A stretch of DNA of 64,000 nucleotides. Origin: Mytilus trossulus. Taxonomy: Eukaryota > Mollusca > Bivalvia > Mytilida > Mytilidae. This document shows positions 47,312-59,079 of the stretch, piece after piece. The translations under genes and the position numbers were made by a program. The stretch lies in the NCBI RefSeq assembly GCF_036588685.1, contig NC_086377.1, positions 66,769,233 to 66,833,232 on the forward strand, written 5' to 3'. The notes beneath the pieces are model-generated. The model did not search any database. It saw only the letters and a program-made list of their open reading frames with translations, and was not told the origin of the DNA. Position 1 is the stretch's first letter, and every line of letters begins with the position of its first letter.

Positions 47312-49410
47312 TCATACATGCTTATGAATTCTCCAGTTCCTTCTTTGACATTGTTTTGAACAGTATGCAGATATGTTGCATCGGTTACATTTTTTTTAAC
47401 ATCTCTGCTACGCGCTAAACATAGAACGCAGAACTTGATGAAAGTTTGTTTCTTTGCAAACCACATCTTGTACAAACTAACCAAAGCGTGTATCTTTGCT
47501 GCATTGAATGGAAAGTGCTTCATTTTGTCTGTTAAAATAACAAAACAAAAATCCTGATAATTCATAAATTGCCATGACATTTTCAACCAACACAGCGCCA
47601 TTTCTGTTCTCCCCTCAGAATTTAAACACCAAGCCAACAGGTTGCAAGCTACATCAAGATGTCTGATTTTTTTGCCCACGGTACAAGCTTAACATATTAG
47701 AAAAAGCATCCGTACACTCTTTAAATTTTCTTACCTTCTTTTTTATAACAAATTTGAGCAAAAAATGGTAAATACTACTGTCAACAACAGCCCTTGCATG
47801 CATTTGACAAATCATTTTCTCATCTTCGTTCTCATGTTAACAAATGTCGAAATTTTTGAACATTTCATACTGCATGGCATCAGGGGTAATTGAAACTTCA
47901 GATGGTAAAAACCAAATACATGTAGACACATTTGACTATGAAGTACTATAAATATGTTTTACTGTCGCCGTAATATCAGTATTCATATATCTACAAATAC
48001 ACCATGCTGGATTATGTTTTATATATTCTTCGTTTAGTTCGTCACTTTCTTTATACATCCCAATAGCGTATAATACAGATACGAACTTCAGGTATCCTGA
48101 CAAACCACCTTTCATGAAATATGTATAAGCCCCAAATAAAAGGAAATCTCTAACTTGTAGACTCGGATGTTGGATAGCCATTGCCGTTATATTACTAGCT
48201 AAACATGTATATACATATGGGGTATAAGTAAATAGTAAATATAGAGACGTTTTTGTTTCTTCTACTGTGTGTTCAGTAATGTTATCAATTTGTTGGATAC
48301 AAGTCAGGGTAAGCCATACTTTCTTAATGAGACTGAAAATGTATTGTTTGGCGCGATAATAATAAAGTTCGAGTATGTGGCGATTGAAAACGAAACATGC
48401 TTGTCCGATACTACCTACGTGTATCACTATTAATGCTTCTTTGAAAAGTTTCTTACTTTGTGTCTGAAGCCATTGAAACCATTGTGCAGATCTTCGTAAT
48501 TTCAAATAGTAACATATATTGTCTGATTTTATGTTACTTAAACTATTAAATCCGACATTCAAAAGATCCCCTCAAATCTTTTCTCAAATGATTCTACAAT
48601 CATTATCTAGCTTTCCATGAAACAAATTGTCTCCAGGAATAAAGTAGTTGGGGCAAAATCCACATTTTACCCACTTAAGCATTTTTTGTATACACAGTCT
48701 GACACAATAAAACAGACGTTCCCTTTTCCACACATGTTTGTTATTCTCTTCTATAGTATAAAATAAACACGTCTTCCAATGGTATGACACAATGCAGTCT
48801 AATTTTATGATATCTCGATTTAACATTTAAGAACCATGTAACATTTATGTTGCACATCTGTAAGACTGAACATAAGTTCTCGTTCTTGAAGAAAGAAAGA
48901 TATTCTCCATTCTAAATTTATTTCTGATGAAAAAAGGGTGACCCTTTTTTATAACAAAGAATCCTAATGATTTCAGCTTTATCACCAAATCTTCTGTAGG
49001 CCATTAATAATGTCTACATCGGTCAAGCCATTCCTCCGCCATTGAAGGCCACGTTTTGCATCTGTAACAAAACCATATCAAAATCTCGTTGTTTACATTT
49101 TGAAGCAGGTTTATTTCTATATCTAGAAAATAAAAACATGTCATTGTATTTTTGCGGCAAATAAAACAAATCTACTCTTCCTGATCTATCAAGCGTGTAA
49201 ATATCTGTTTTCCAAGGGTGGTCTATTAAAGTCCAGTGTTCATATGTGAATGGAATTTCTTTATAAACAACCTGCAGTTTAAGTAACCGGGAGATGTAAA
49301 GCATTCCATAACAATCAACAAAGAAGAATGGTTTTGGTCAGCTTTTTCTATGTCTTCGATGACGAATCCTTTTTCATCAAACTGAAGAATATCAAGATCA
49401 TTTTGATGAT
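47312..49410 (-). pseudogene. Gene C: third Mab-21/MYND copy, heavily broken
   Basis: Opens at 49410 after tttcttacag with HQNDLDILQFDEKGFVIEDI, which aligns with the start of the last exon of gene B and keeps an Asp-x-Asp pair. It continues in pieces: FTYEHWTLIDHPWKTDIY and NKPASKCKQRDFDMV (about 49260-49050), CIVSYHWKTCLFYTIEENN and CGFCPNYFIPGDNLF (48826-48584), then NITEHTVEETKTSLYLL and YTYFMKGGLSGYLKFVSVLY (48562-47936), and LDVACNLLAWCL (from 47679). Frameshifts near 49265, 49045, 48935, 48830 and 47390, and stops near 48995 and 48590, break it. The MYND finger survives in a shifted frame (CNRC, YCSKQC, H), but the last Cys codon position is TGA at 47312-47314. No upstream GS-type exon was found. 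Confidence 0.85.
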
Positions 49411-50433
49411 CTGTAAGAAAAATGTAATGTGTAAATATATATGAAATGTAAATTTTACTTTTCAAATTTTAAAATCCTGTCATATTTCTATTAGTCATTT
49501 CACCTCCTATGTGATAGTCTTATTTATAAATGAGGTCAATTTCAACTTTATTTGCGTTTAGGTAATTACAAATGACTTGCTTGTTGTTGGTAAGAGATGT
49601 AGACACGGCCGATTTATATACCCTTTCGGATCACCGAGGCCATCTTTAGTTTTAGGTTTGGTTCGTGCTGCTCAGTTTCTAGTTTCCTATCCTGTTTACC
49701 AGAAATGATGTTCGGATGTTCGTTGTTGTTAGGTTATGCCATATCATGGCAAGTTTGTTTTCGTATTATTAAATTCAATATAATTTTGGCTACGTTTGCA
49801 TCCGGTTAACGTTTTGAGAGTTCTTGATAGAATTAATTCACTAAGTTTGCTTCAATTTCAAATTAAAAAAAACATCAACACAGAGCCTATTTCGGTTAAC
49901 AGAGAAATATTACGAGATGATTATGGATTCCCCAGTCACTATTTCAAGATGGCTGACCGTATTGCTGTTCTCAAATAATAAAGTAGTATACCGCTGTTGC
50001 CTTTATTTAATCATCATTAAAACTACATAAAACATTACCAATAACTTCAATAGTGTCTTAGTTGTGGTCCAAAATGTTACATAAAGTGTTAAATGTTTAA
50101 AAAACATAATTTCATAATAACTGGTTTTATCCACAATAGGGCTTTGATAACACATATATACTGTGACAGGCACTGTTGATTTAAACGTAACATAGCTTCT
50201 GAAACTATATCTTACTTAAACGGTAACTATATACCAGTAAGAGCCCTTTTTTACAGTTTTACAAAAGTGATAACATGTAAACTTTTAGTTATTTATTGAA
50301 CAGTAGAGTGCTTTTGCTACATCAATATGGGCTATTTTTGACTATACAATGAACATATATCGGGTACTGGCACCTTAAAGTCATGCTAAATTACTGAATT
50401 CTTCATAATTCTAGCATTGTAGTTAAATTTTAG
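49411..50433. other. Upstream of gene C; no exon found
   Basis: Expected to hold the Gly-Ser exon of gene C on the minus strand, but none was found by eye. A degenerate mussel repeat piece ('gttcgtgctgctcagtttct') lies near 49660-49690. A 60-codon plus-strand frame at 49796-49978 has no known domain. Confidence 0.4.
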
Positions 50434-50579
50434 ACGGTTTTCGTGTAAAACGAAAGTGGCCGCATTCGTGTTCATCCTTAAAATTGAAGTGGAAGTTGTA
50501 TTTTATGGTAATGTATAACATATATAAAGATTGAGGATGAACACGGATGCGGCCACTTTCATTTTTGACAAAAACCATC
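50434..50579. repeat. Inverted repeat, 47-bp arms
   Basis: The left arm (50434-50480) and right arm (50533-50579) are reverse complements over most of their length. The core is gaaagtggccgcat on one side and atgcggccactttc on the other. About 52 bases separate them. A transcript would form a long hairpin. Confidence 0.88.
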
Positions 50580-51676
50580 CGAAAAGTGACATTTTCCGGC
50601 ATATTTGGTTGATTTTTCATATTTGAGCTTGAATAGGATCATTTTTAATGACTAAATCTGTTCAAATCTTTCACATAAACTAATTGATTCAAATGAAATA
50701 GACACTTAAGTGTTTGAAAAGTGGTCAAAATCTTTTGTCAGATGAAACTGAAATTTGAGGCCAAAATCGGTCCTTACCGGACCTACTCCTTTAATGTAGT
50801 ATGAGTGTCTTTCGCCATCTTTGATTATAATTAACCTTAAGTCGAAATTATCAAAATTTGATGAGCATTGCTGATAATTAGTGTGCATTGCTGATAATTG
50901 ATGTTGTAATACAACATTTCATATGTATATGAAGTTACATAAATCTGTATTAAAAGCTTGTCTTCGGGGTATTGTTTTATCTACCCCTGCTACTGTATTG
51001 CACATCATTAAAGGGACTATGTATTGTTGGAATCACCTCAATATTCCATATTCAAAAGTTTAAATCCAACTGAGCCTCGAAGTAAGTTTGTTCCAACCTT
51101 ATAATTCAAATCCCTTCTGAAACGTATAATATATTTTAAAATGCACTAGAACGTAAGATGTAGAATCGATTACACCACAACGACAGTTTAAAGAATCTAC
51201 AATGTTTCGTCTGAGAAAATAAGTTAATTTGCATTCCTTTTTATACACACATGTACACTTTCAATTAAATAACAGGCAAAATTGGCTCTGGATTCATGTG
51301 ATTTTAATGATGGCAACAAACGGTATGAAAGCTTCCTTTTGCATACTTTATCACAAAAAATCGTACTACAGTGCATTTTTACAATAAGGTATATGTAGAG
51401 GTTAGGTTTTAGAAGCAGAGCAGAACATGTGTTTCAACATTTCAAAATATTGTTTTCAAAGATAAACATTGAACATGCAATACTTTTCTTACAGATATGT
51501 ATTCAAAAAGTAGTTATACGTTCTACAGTTAAAATTTTTCTTTTCTTTCAACACCTGTGTGTGTTAAGTGAGAATCTATATATGGATTTTCTTGTGGATT
51601 CTAATCCCGACACATAAAGCACCCAGTGGTTAAAAGAGGTAAACGTCAGAACAATAATGTTCAGACGTTGCAATAT
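50580..51676. other. No gene recognised
   Basis: AT-rich with a short gcattgctgataatt duplication at about 50864-50898. Confidence 0.45.
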
Positions 51677-51823
51677 CAGGGGCGGATCCAGCCATTTTAA
51701 AAAGGGGGGTTCCCAACCCAGGATAAAGGCGGGGTTCCAGCTATATGTCCCCATTCAAATGCATTGATCGGCCAAAAAAGGGGGGTTCCAACTCCCGGAA
51801 CCCTCCTCCTGGATCCGCCAATG
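51677..51823. mobile_element. 147-bp MITE with aatat target duplication
   Basis: The left end caggggcggatccag and the right end, reversed, cattggcggatccag form terminal inverted repeats. aatat lies on both sides (51672-51676 and 51824-51828). Interior G-rich blocks ggggggttcc occur twice. This ggcggatccag type of element is common in invertebrate genomes. Confidence 0.85.
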
Positions 51824-52227
51824 AATATAATATACACACGATAAACAACGAACTGTATACATGTTTGACAGAAATATTCTTTTTGATTAGATTTATTTTA
51901 TTGTTATCATTTCATTTGAAACCAAATGATGACTGCGAGTGTATTAAAAAAAATTATGACGATCCTGTTATTTTTATACAATACAATTTAATTAGATCAG
52001 CATTTGTGAGGTGCTATACCAAATATTAGACATATGTCTACCATGAAAGTTATTACTACTCAAATAGTAATTAGTTCTGTGAGAGATATAAGACATTTTT
52101 TATTTTGACACCGGTTTATATTTAGACAAAAGTTACTTATCAAAATAGAACATTAGATGGCTTGATTAAAACTTTCTTTTCGTGACAATAGTACTATTTG
52201 AAATTGGTGAAGCGAGGGAAAGGGTTA
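51824..52227. other. No gene recognised
   Basis: AT-rich spacer, no assigned feature. Confidence 0.45.
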
Positions 52228-52540
52228 GGATCCCGCTAACAAACTGAACTCCTCCACATTCTGTCCCAAGTCAGGTGCCTGTAATTCAGTGGTTGTCTTT
52301 TGTTGATGTTTTACATATATGTGTTTCGTTCATGTTTTGTTCATTGTTGGGCGTTAGTTTTCACGTTTGAATTTTTTCACATTTATAATTTTTGGGGTCT
52401 TTTATAGCTGACTATGCAGTATGTGCTTTTCTAATTGTTGAAGGCCGAACGATGAAATATGGTTGTTAACTTCCTTGTCACTTTGTCTCTTGTGAAGATA
52501 TGTCTAATTGGCAACCATACCCCAGCTTCTTTTTTATAAT
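52228..52540 (-). repeat. Dispersed repeat family 2 fragment
   Basis: Has 'tgtcccaagtcaggtgcctg', 'tttatagctgactatgcagt' and 'attggcaaccatacc', in the reverse of the 44262-44640 order. Confidence 0.85.
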
Positions 52541-52782
52541 GAGGTCTCTATACAGAAGAAAAAAAATGCTGCAACTGTATTATATAAGGACCATTTTTTT
52601 GTGTTTTGGCTGTAGTAATTTCTGATCATACTCGTCACAAATGTCATGATTTTCTTTCACTGTAAAATAAAATTTTCAATGGTGTAAATTGTAATTGGAA
52701 AAATGTTCCCCTCAATAATTTGTTATTTGCCTGTAAGCCTATCATTTATCAGAAACATATGTATATAAAAAATTCGTGACAC

Positions 52783-52815
52783 ATTCCCCATTTCCTTTCT
52801 CAGTTTTATTGATGT
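52783..52815 (-). repeat. Dispersed repeat family 1 end fragment
   Basis: Short match to the reversed 5' end: gtgacacattccccatttcc. Confidence 0.7.
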
Positions 52816-53154
52816 ACCATAAATGTACCATGCAGGGCAAATTACACAAAAATTAATGAAATACGTAAAAACAAATATCCTTCTTTAAGTGTAATGTGCA
52901 CAGCATGGTACACCTACATAAGTTGATTTATTTGTTATAAATAGCGTTACACTTGACCATTTTTATTATTTGTACGCTTACGACGTACATGATTTGTTTT
53001 ATTTACATTAACCTTATTAAATACGAATGTGGCAAGTTAGGATTTTAATACTTTGTATCATTCATTCTGTACATGTAAGTTGTTTAAGTGCTAACAAAAG
53101 TATATTAATATTTTGATTTTAATTATTTTTATGTTTTAAATTCACTTTTATTTC

Positions 53155-53330
53155 GTGGCGGTCAGTTTATTTGGTGAAGGAAGCCGGAGTACCACCGACC
53201 TTTGATAGGAAAACTGACAATCCTGGTCAATTACAATTGGAGTTCAGTGCACCGCACTAGTGGAGTTTGAACTAGCAACTTCAGTATATAACTACATATA
53301 CCTCTTAGCCACCGAGGCCTCCAAAAGTAT
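53155..53330 (-). repeat. tRNA-derived SINE
   Basis: Read on the minus strand, the head has an A-box-like TGGCTAAGAGGT and a B-box-like GTTCAAACTCC, followed by a body ending with cggcttccttcacc and 'ccgccacga'. The same tail phrase (cggcttccttcaccaata) recurs at 59336-59445. This is a common mollusc SINE design. The B box is mutated, so transcription by RNA polymerase III is doubtful. Confidence 0.7.
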
Positions 53331-54226
53331 AATAATAAGAAAGTGTCTTCCTTGTTTTATCGATTACCGCGTTATTCAAATAGAATGATTGATTTTTAAA
53401 TCAATGATTTTGATTTAAAGTAAGATCTACATGTTCCATTTTGTAAAATTATAAGTTAAATGAACAACAAGTTTTTAAAATCCCACCACATCACGTTTTT
53501 AAATAACATTGTATTGAATAAACAATATCTATCTTGAATTTATAATAATTTGATATGCTTTTCTTTAAACTTCTACCCTACATGAACGTTGTTGTAGCTT
53601 AATAGCTTAGTTTCATTAAAACATGAAGTTATATCCGATTGGACAATTGAGGTATAATAAAGAGCTTACAGCTGCTACTCAGACTTTGTAAATCCTATGT
53701 CTCGAAAACAATAAAACAATAAAAAGCCAAAGTTGTGTCAATCAAACAAAACATAACGTCTTGTCCATCTTTTAAAAAATCAATGGAAAGTACCAAGATT
53801 GAAAAAAAGTGGTTTTCTGCTACACCACAAATATAACAAAATGGTCGTGATTTATAGATTATAGGTGTAGAATCTGTGTATTTTTTTTTATCTATTATAA
53901 AATTCCCCGTTATTGACATCGTACTGTAACGTTTCTTTTCGCCATACTCATGATGTTCAACGTAACTCGGTATTTATGCACTGCGCAAAAGATTTATTAA
54001 TGTGTTTCCTTTCATAATCGTGGTGTTAGTGGATCATGTGGTGCAATTTGGGCACAAAAGGTGTTTTGATATTTAGAAAAGCAATATAATTTCAATAACA
54101 AAAACAAATAAAATCTAACGGTATTAGTTGCTTGTTGACAGTTTCTGTTGTTTTCTCTTTTGAATTCTAAAAAAAACCATCTACTTCATTTATTGGTGTT
54201 TTGGTTTTCTTTTGATTACCAAACAG
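53331..54226. other. Upstream of the WAP gene; signal-peptide exon not found
   Basis: A secreted WAP protein needs an upstream signal-peptide exon, probably ending in phase 0, but no candidate ATG plus donor was convincing here. Confidence 0.35.
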
Positions 54227-56321
54227 TGTGCACCTGATCGTCCAGGATGTCCAAAATGTACCAGTCACAAAGCTACACCAGCTTGTCCCGTGTGTGTCAT
54301 GTACAGGCACCAGTGTAACTCAGATAAGGAGTGCAAACGAGGTTAGTGTACTGGGTTACCTAATACAGGAACCAGTATAACTCAGATAAGGAGTGCAAAC
54401 GAGGTTAGTGTTCTGGTTTGCTTATTACAGTAACCAGTGTCATTCAGATTAGGTGTTATCAGATTATATAAACAACTGCGCTAGTTTGGATTGTGTTTGA
54501 ATTTAACGCACATTAAAAAATCAACAAATTTTATTTTTTTCTGACTTTAAAATCTTCTAAAAGTACAATGTCGAATTTTGTAAAAGAAATCTTACATATA
54601 TAAAGGTCAAAACAACCTTAGTTTTAATAGTGCTACATAATTTAAGAATAATTTATTATATATTTACAGGTCAAATATGTTGTCTTAATCCACAATGTGG
54701 AAGATCATGTCGAGAACCAGGTATGTCACTACATTATTTATTTTTTTAAATAACAGAATGTAACGATCGAAACACCAGACAATTATTATCTTGTCCATTT
54801 TAACATTTCATTCAAATACAAAAAAAAACACCCTTTTATGGGATTATTTCCGTCTGTTGCTACCCACCTAGAATTCCCTCATGAGGAAAACAATTTGAAT
54901 ACACCAATAAATTAAGATTATAACATGGTATTTTTTTAATATCGGATCCCTTATCAGATCGAGAGCCGACAGGCCCGAATGATGATGTTGACTAGGTGAT
55001 GATAATTGGTATGAAACATGACATGTTATGTTCTTTTTATCATATACTTCAGCAGAAGATATACAGGAATTCTTGGTTCATTAAATATTATTTTTTCTGG
55101 AATTTGCCGAGACAGTTATGTCAAATTGATATGCGATTACGTTAGAGAAAAGAACGTGATAAATACCGGCAGCAGTTGGTGTAAGTTAAACGCAGTTGAT
55201 AACAGAAGGCATATCACACGCCTAAAACTATTATTCAAATTCAGTTGATAAAATTGCAGTTTGATCAAGGGTACAATTATACCATTGTTTGTTTATAGGT
55301 TTATGATAAACATATATACTTATTAAAGTATTTTATATTTTTTTGATAACCATATATATATTTAAGTGTTTTGTAAGTTTATGATAAATATACATCTATT
55401 GTAGTAATTAAGTTTGTCAAGGGAAATTGTCCACGATAATAATATATTCAATATAAAAAAAAGTGAGGAAAATAAATCTATTGTATTTTTTTGTTATTTC
55501 AAACAAGTCTGGTACCTTTTGATAAATATGTGTTCACGTTGTTTCGTTCGTTATCTATTTTATTGTAGAACGTATAACAAAACCCGGTGTATGTCCAATT
55601 AACACTAGACCTGACCAGATGTGTGCAGCATTTGTTTTTAATTGTGTACACGATGGACGTTGTCCTGGTAACCAAAAGTGTTGTGTACAGGGATGTTACT
55701 TAAGTTGTGTTGAACCAGGTAAAGCTAATAACCTAAGTCTCTATTTGAGAGAAAATCCTATTCATAAAAAAATGAAAATATCTGATATCATTAACATTGA
55801 GCAAAGTTTAAAACAAAGCCTAAAGGACAATAACGTGATCAGCGCTAGCTGAAGATCATCATACGACCTTCAACTATGAGACAACTGCATACCATATGGT
55901 TAATTATAAAATGCACTGGGTGAACCGAAAGTGGAAAAAATAAACTGTAAGTTCATGACAGACAACTATCATTGATAGCCACTTCATTAAAGGTTCATTG
56001 CGTATGGCAGAAGATAGGGTAAAATATGTTAAAACTTTACAATATGTTATAAAATAATTGCATCAAGGTTTAAATGAACAGCAACAAAAGAGAAATCGAA
56101 TATCTGATTAAATTTGAGAAGGGAAAAAAATGTTCAGCCAAAGTTAAGGGATATAATTGAAAAGGATGCACAATACCAAGCCTTTCAAGTAAAAAATACA
56201 TCATTCTAATTTTAATGATTATTGAGATGAGTATTTTAAAATAAACCATTTATGATGACTAACATTAATCAATTTTTATATTTTAGTAAACTCCAGATAT
56301 TATAAACATAAACTGGGTTGA
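54227..56321 (+). CDS. Two-domain WAP (four-disulfide core) protein, 5' exon missing
   Basis: Exon 54227-54341 (after ccaaacag) codes CAPDRPGCPKCTSHK through CNSDKECKR. Exon 54670-54720 codes GQICCLNPQCGRSCREP. Together they give one WAP domain with the spacing C-x5-C-x5-CC-x4-C-x3-C. Exon 55569-55718 codes a second complete domain starting KPGVCPINTRPDQMC, with NCVHDGRC and KCCVQGCYLSC. Introns between and after the domains are phase 1. A possible last exon, 56287-56321 after atattttag, adds 11 residues and a TGA in matching phase. It is tentative, since reading through the donor at 55719 would instead give a 44-residue tail stopping at 55852. WAP proteins are secreted and often inhibit proteases or act in shell or immune fluids; the target here is unknown. 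The window lacks a recognised signal-peptide exon. Confidence 0.82.
54303..54460. repeat. 62-bp tandem duplication across an exon end and splice donor
   Basis: Unit 1 starts at 54303, unit 2 at 54365 and a decayed partial unit 3 at 54427, a fixed 62-base period. Unit 1 contains the last 39 bases of a WAP exon and its GTTAGT donor at 54342. Unit 2 repeats both inside the intron, with the donor copy near 54404. Confidence 0.92.
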
Positions 56322-56428
56322 TGCTCTAGAGACAAATGTTGTCATTTGATGACGTGTTCATCCTGTTTATTGATAAATACTGCAGACGAGATAACAGTAT
56401 TTTATGTTTCAAATATACATGTTTTGAA

Positions 56429-56434
56429 AATAAA
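56429..56434 (+). terminator. Polyadenylation signal, WAP gene
   Basis: AATAAA about 110 bases after the proposed terminal stop codon of the WAP gene. It supports placing the last exon near 56287-56321. Confidence 0.5.
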
Positions 56435-57304
56435 GTATCAATTCAATGTGTTGCCGTGTTTCGTTTATTCTCTCCTTTTTTCAAGCTGCACAATAAAATC
56501 TCAGAATACTTTTACATACACATAACAGTAATCACAAAACTACTCTTGGTTGAATATTTTTTTACAGATATTTTTTTAAATTATACAACAATAGAGTGAT
56601 ATCTTCAACATATTTATATTAGAAAATAATGCGTGGTCATCTAAGCAATTCAGCTGTTGTCTTTTCTATGGTCGGGTTGTTGTCTCTTTGACACATTCCC
56701 CATTTCCATTTTCAATTTTACATATATGTCCTGCAGCGAAACGTATGCGTTAAAAGCATATATTATATTTAAGTAAAGACCTATGAGGAAAATTTAAAAA
56801 ACCAAATAGTCAACCAATAACCAGACATTTTGTCTCTTCCAGATACACTTTAATAATTGATTAACGTTTGCTGAAATTTAGCGCAATATGAACATAAACA
56901 ATATATGGTATGGGCTCTTATGAATGAGGTTATTATGCTGATACTAGAACAATGTTGATTCTCAAAATGCAACCTACATGTGTTCAGTAACGTACAGATA
57001 GTATGGCACTCACCATACACAAGTTTTAAAAAGGTACCTCCTAATTTCAACAGTCTGTGTTATTAAGCAATTTTTTACAAGTTTGAATGGATTATGTTGC
57101 TGAATTGGAATAATCCTGGTAAAAGCAGTTAAGTACCACTCTAATTTTATTATATACAATGTCCACGTGCTTTTTTGTTGCTATTTCTTTACTAGAAAAA
57201 CACGTTTATACTAGGCATTATAAGAGATGTGAATACGCTTGTGTTTTCCAAATTCATACCATGTGTTAATGTAAGATTGAACTATATCATAGTATTACTG
57301 TATG
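56435..57304. other. Intergenic, with a family 1 repeat end
   Basis: A reversed 5' end of repeat family 1 ('ctttgacacattccccatt') lies at about 56650-56720. Nothing else was recognised. Confidence 0.6.
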
Positions 57305-57406
57305 GACTTTTCATATTGGCTAAGGGCGATTGTAATGGTCTCGATGCAACTGTCCGCGACCATTATCAATACCCCAAGCTTGTTACAGGGCCAATATGAA
57401 AAAGTC
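57305..57406. repeat. Nested inverted repeat
   Basis: Outer arms gacttttcatattggc (57305-57320) and gccaatatgaaaaagtc (57390-57406), inner arms taatggtc and gaccatta. About 100 bp in all; it could be a small fold-back element. Confidence 0.8.
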
Positions 57407-58149
57407 AATATAATGAGACTTTTATTAACCAACTATGAAATAGTCGAGTCCTGGATCCAAATACAGCTAACCACGAGTCTACATCAGGACCAATACAGGA
57501 AAAGCCAGGTCAACAAACTTTTATTAAATGATTGTTATTCTTAGATTTAACAAAGAATAAGAATCTTACCGTGAAGAAGATACAGGAATTCATAGCTGAC
57601 TTGTCTTTTCGCATTCAATATGGATTTTGGTCAGCATTGTCAGCAATGGTCTGATATAATTTCTGATTTTTCATTCCAGTACTTAATTTTATGCTATTAT
57701 AATTCATTTCATATAGCAAATATACAGTATTTGGTAAGAATAAATCAGACAGTTTAACTATTCTTACTCTTTGAGTAGTATGTGTTATGATTGATCAAAG
57801 GAAATGAAACAGTGATAATAATCGAAAGTCGTACTCGAAAAGGCTGTGCAATATTTCCCTTTCAAGTCGTTACAAAACACTGAACATTATTTAAACTTGT
57901 TTTAATGATATTAAGTTAAAAAAGAAGTTGTCAATGATTTAAAGAAATTAACGTCATTTTAATTAAATCGATGTCCCGTTTCATCTGTTAATAATGGGTG
58001 GCTGTAATTTCGTAATGCACGGATGTGATTTCGTAATGCATGACTAAGATTTGTTTATGACTGGCTGTAGCAATTTCTCGGTTCATAATGACCAGTTGGT
58101 GAAATTTTCCTTTTATAAAGCATGGACATGTCTATATATATCGTAGTAA
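57407..58149. other. No gene recognised
   Basis: Contains a short duplication of gatttcgtaatgca near 58008-58042. No gene. Confidence 0.45.
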
Positions 58150-58270
58150 ATAAGCTCATCATAGATACCAGGACTAGATTTTTACACTAACGCCAGACGC
58201 GCGTTTCGTCTACAAAAGACCCATCAGTGAACCTCGAATAAAAAAAAGTTTAAAAGGCCAAATAAAGTAC
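58150..58270 (+). repeat. Dispersed repeat family 3
   Basis: Has 'gataccaggactagatttt', 'gccagacgcgcgtttcgtct' and 'gtttaaaaggccaaataaa'. Same family as 60360-60500, 61730-61910, 28660-28760 and 29695-29830. Confidence 0.85.
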
Positions 58271-59079
58271 GTTGGTTAATAATAACAGACAATAAAATAA
58301 TCACACATATGTTATAATGACATTCTCGTTATTTATTATTGTATTTTCTGTATCCTTATACATACATGACAAATTTTACAACATGATTTACGTTTTGTTG
58401 ATTTTGTAGGTAAAACAACATTTCCTTATCTTAATTGTAGTAGCTTGCATACATGATATATTTTTAGTTATATATAGTTGTTGACAACTATAATGACACT
58501 GTTGTGGTTAATACAGATGTCACTAGATCCTGTTTAATTCCGTAAGTTTGGACAACTGATCAATTACGATTATTTATACTGCACTCGTTCTATTTGAGCA
58601 GTCAAAATGCGTTGACCGTATATTTCTTTGTCATATACAGTCACTGACCTGATATCACTTTTCCTCATGGATATTTAAATAGAAATTTGACGAAATTATA
58701 ATTAATTATTCATACGACCTATTAAACCTGTTCGAGTTTCCAATGTATACAACAACTCAAACTTATTTCTTTTGTAGTTTTTAGAAAAAAAATTATTTCA
58801 CTTGTTAATATTTTGGGTTTGCAACTGTAAATCATTATGTTGTATGCTTATTGTTGATAGTTTAGTTCATTCTGACACAAATTCGTTCACCATTGATTGC
58901 GGTTTTCAACAGGTTATGTACATTTCATTGTGTTGTATGTTTCTCAGTCTGCATGATATGAGGCCTTTTTATAAAAGGGTGAAGTTTTCAAATATTTAAA
59001 TCAAATAACAAAATGAACACATTAAACAACAATTATCTATTGAAAATATATTTGTTTAGATTGCAGAATTAAGACAATA
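58271..59079. other. No gene recognised
   Basis: A 65-codon frame at 58802-58999 has several Cys but no signal, splice or family support. Confidence 0.4.
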
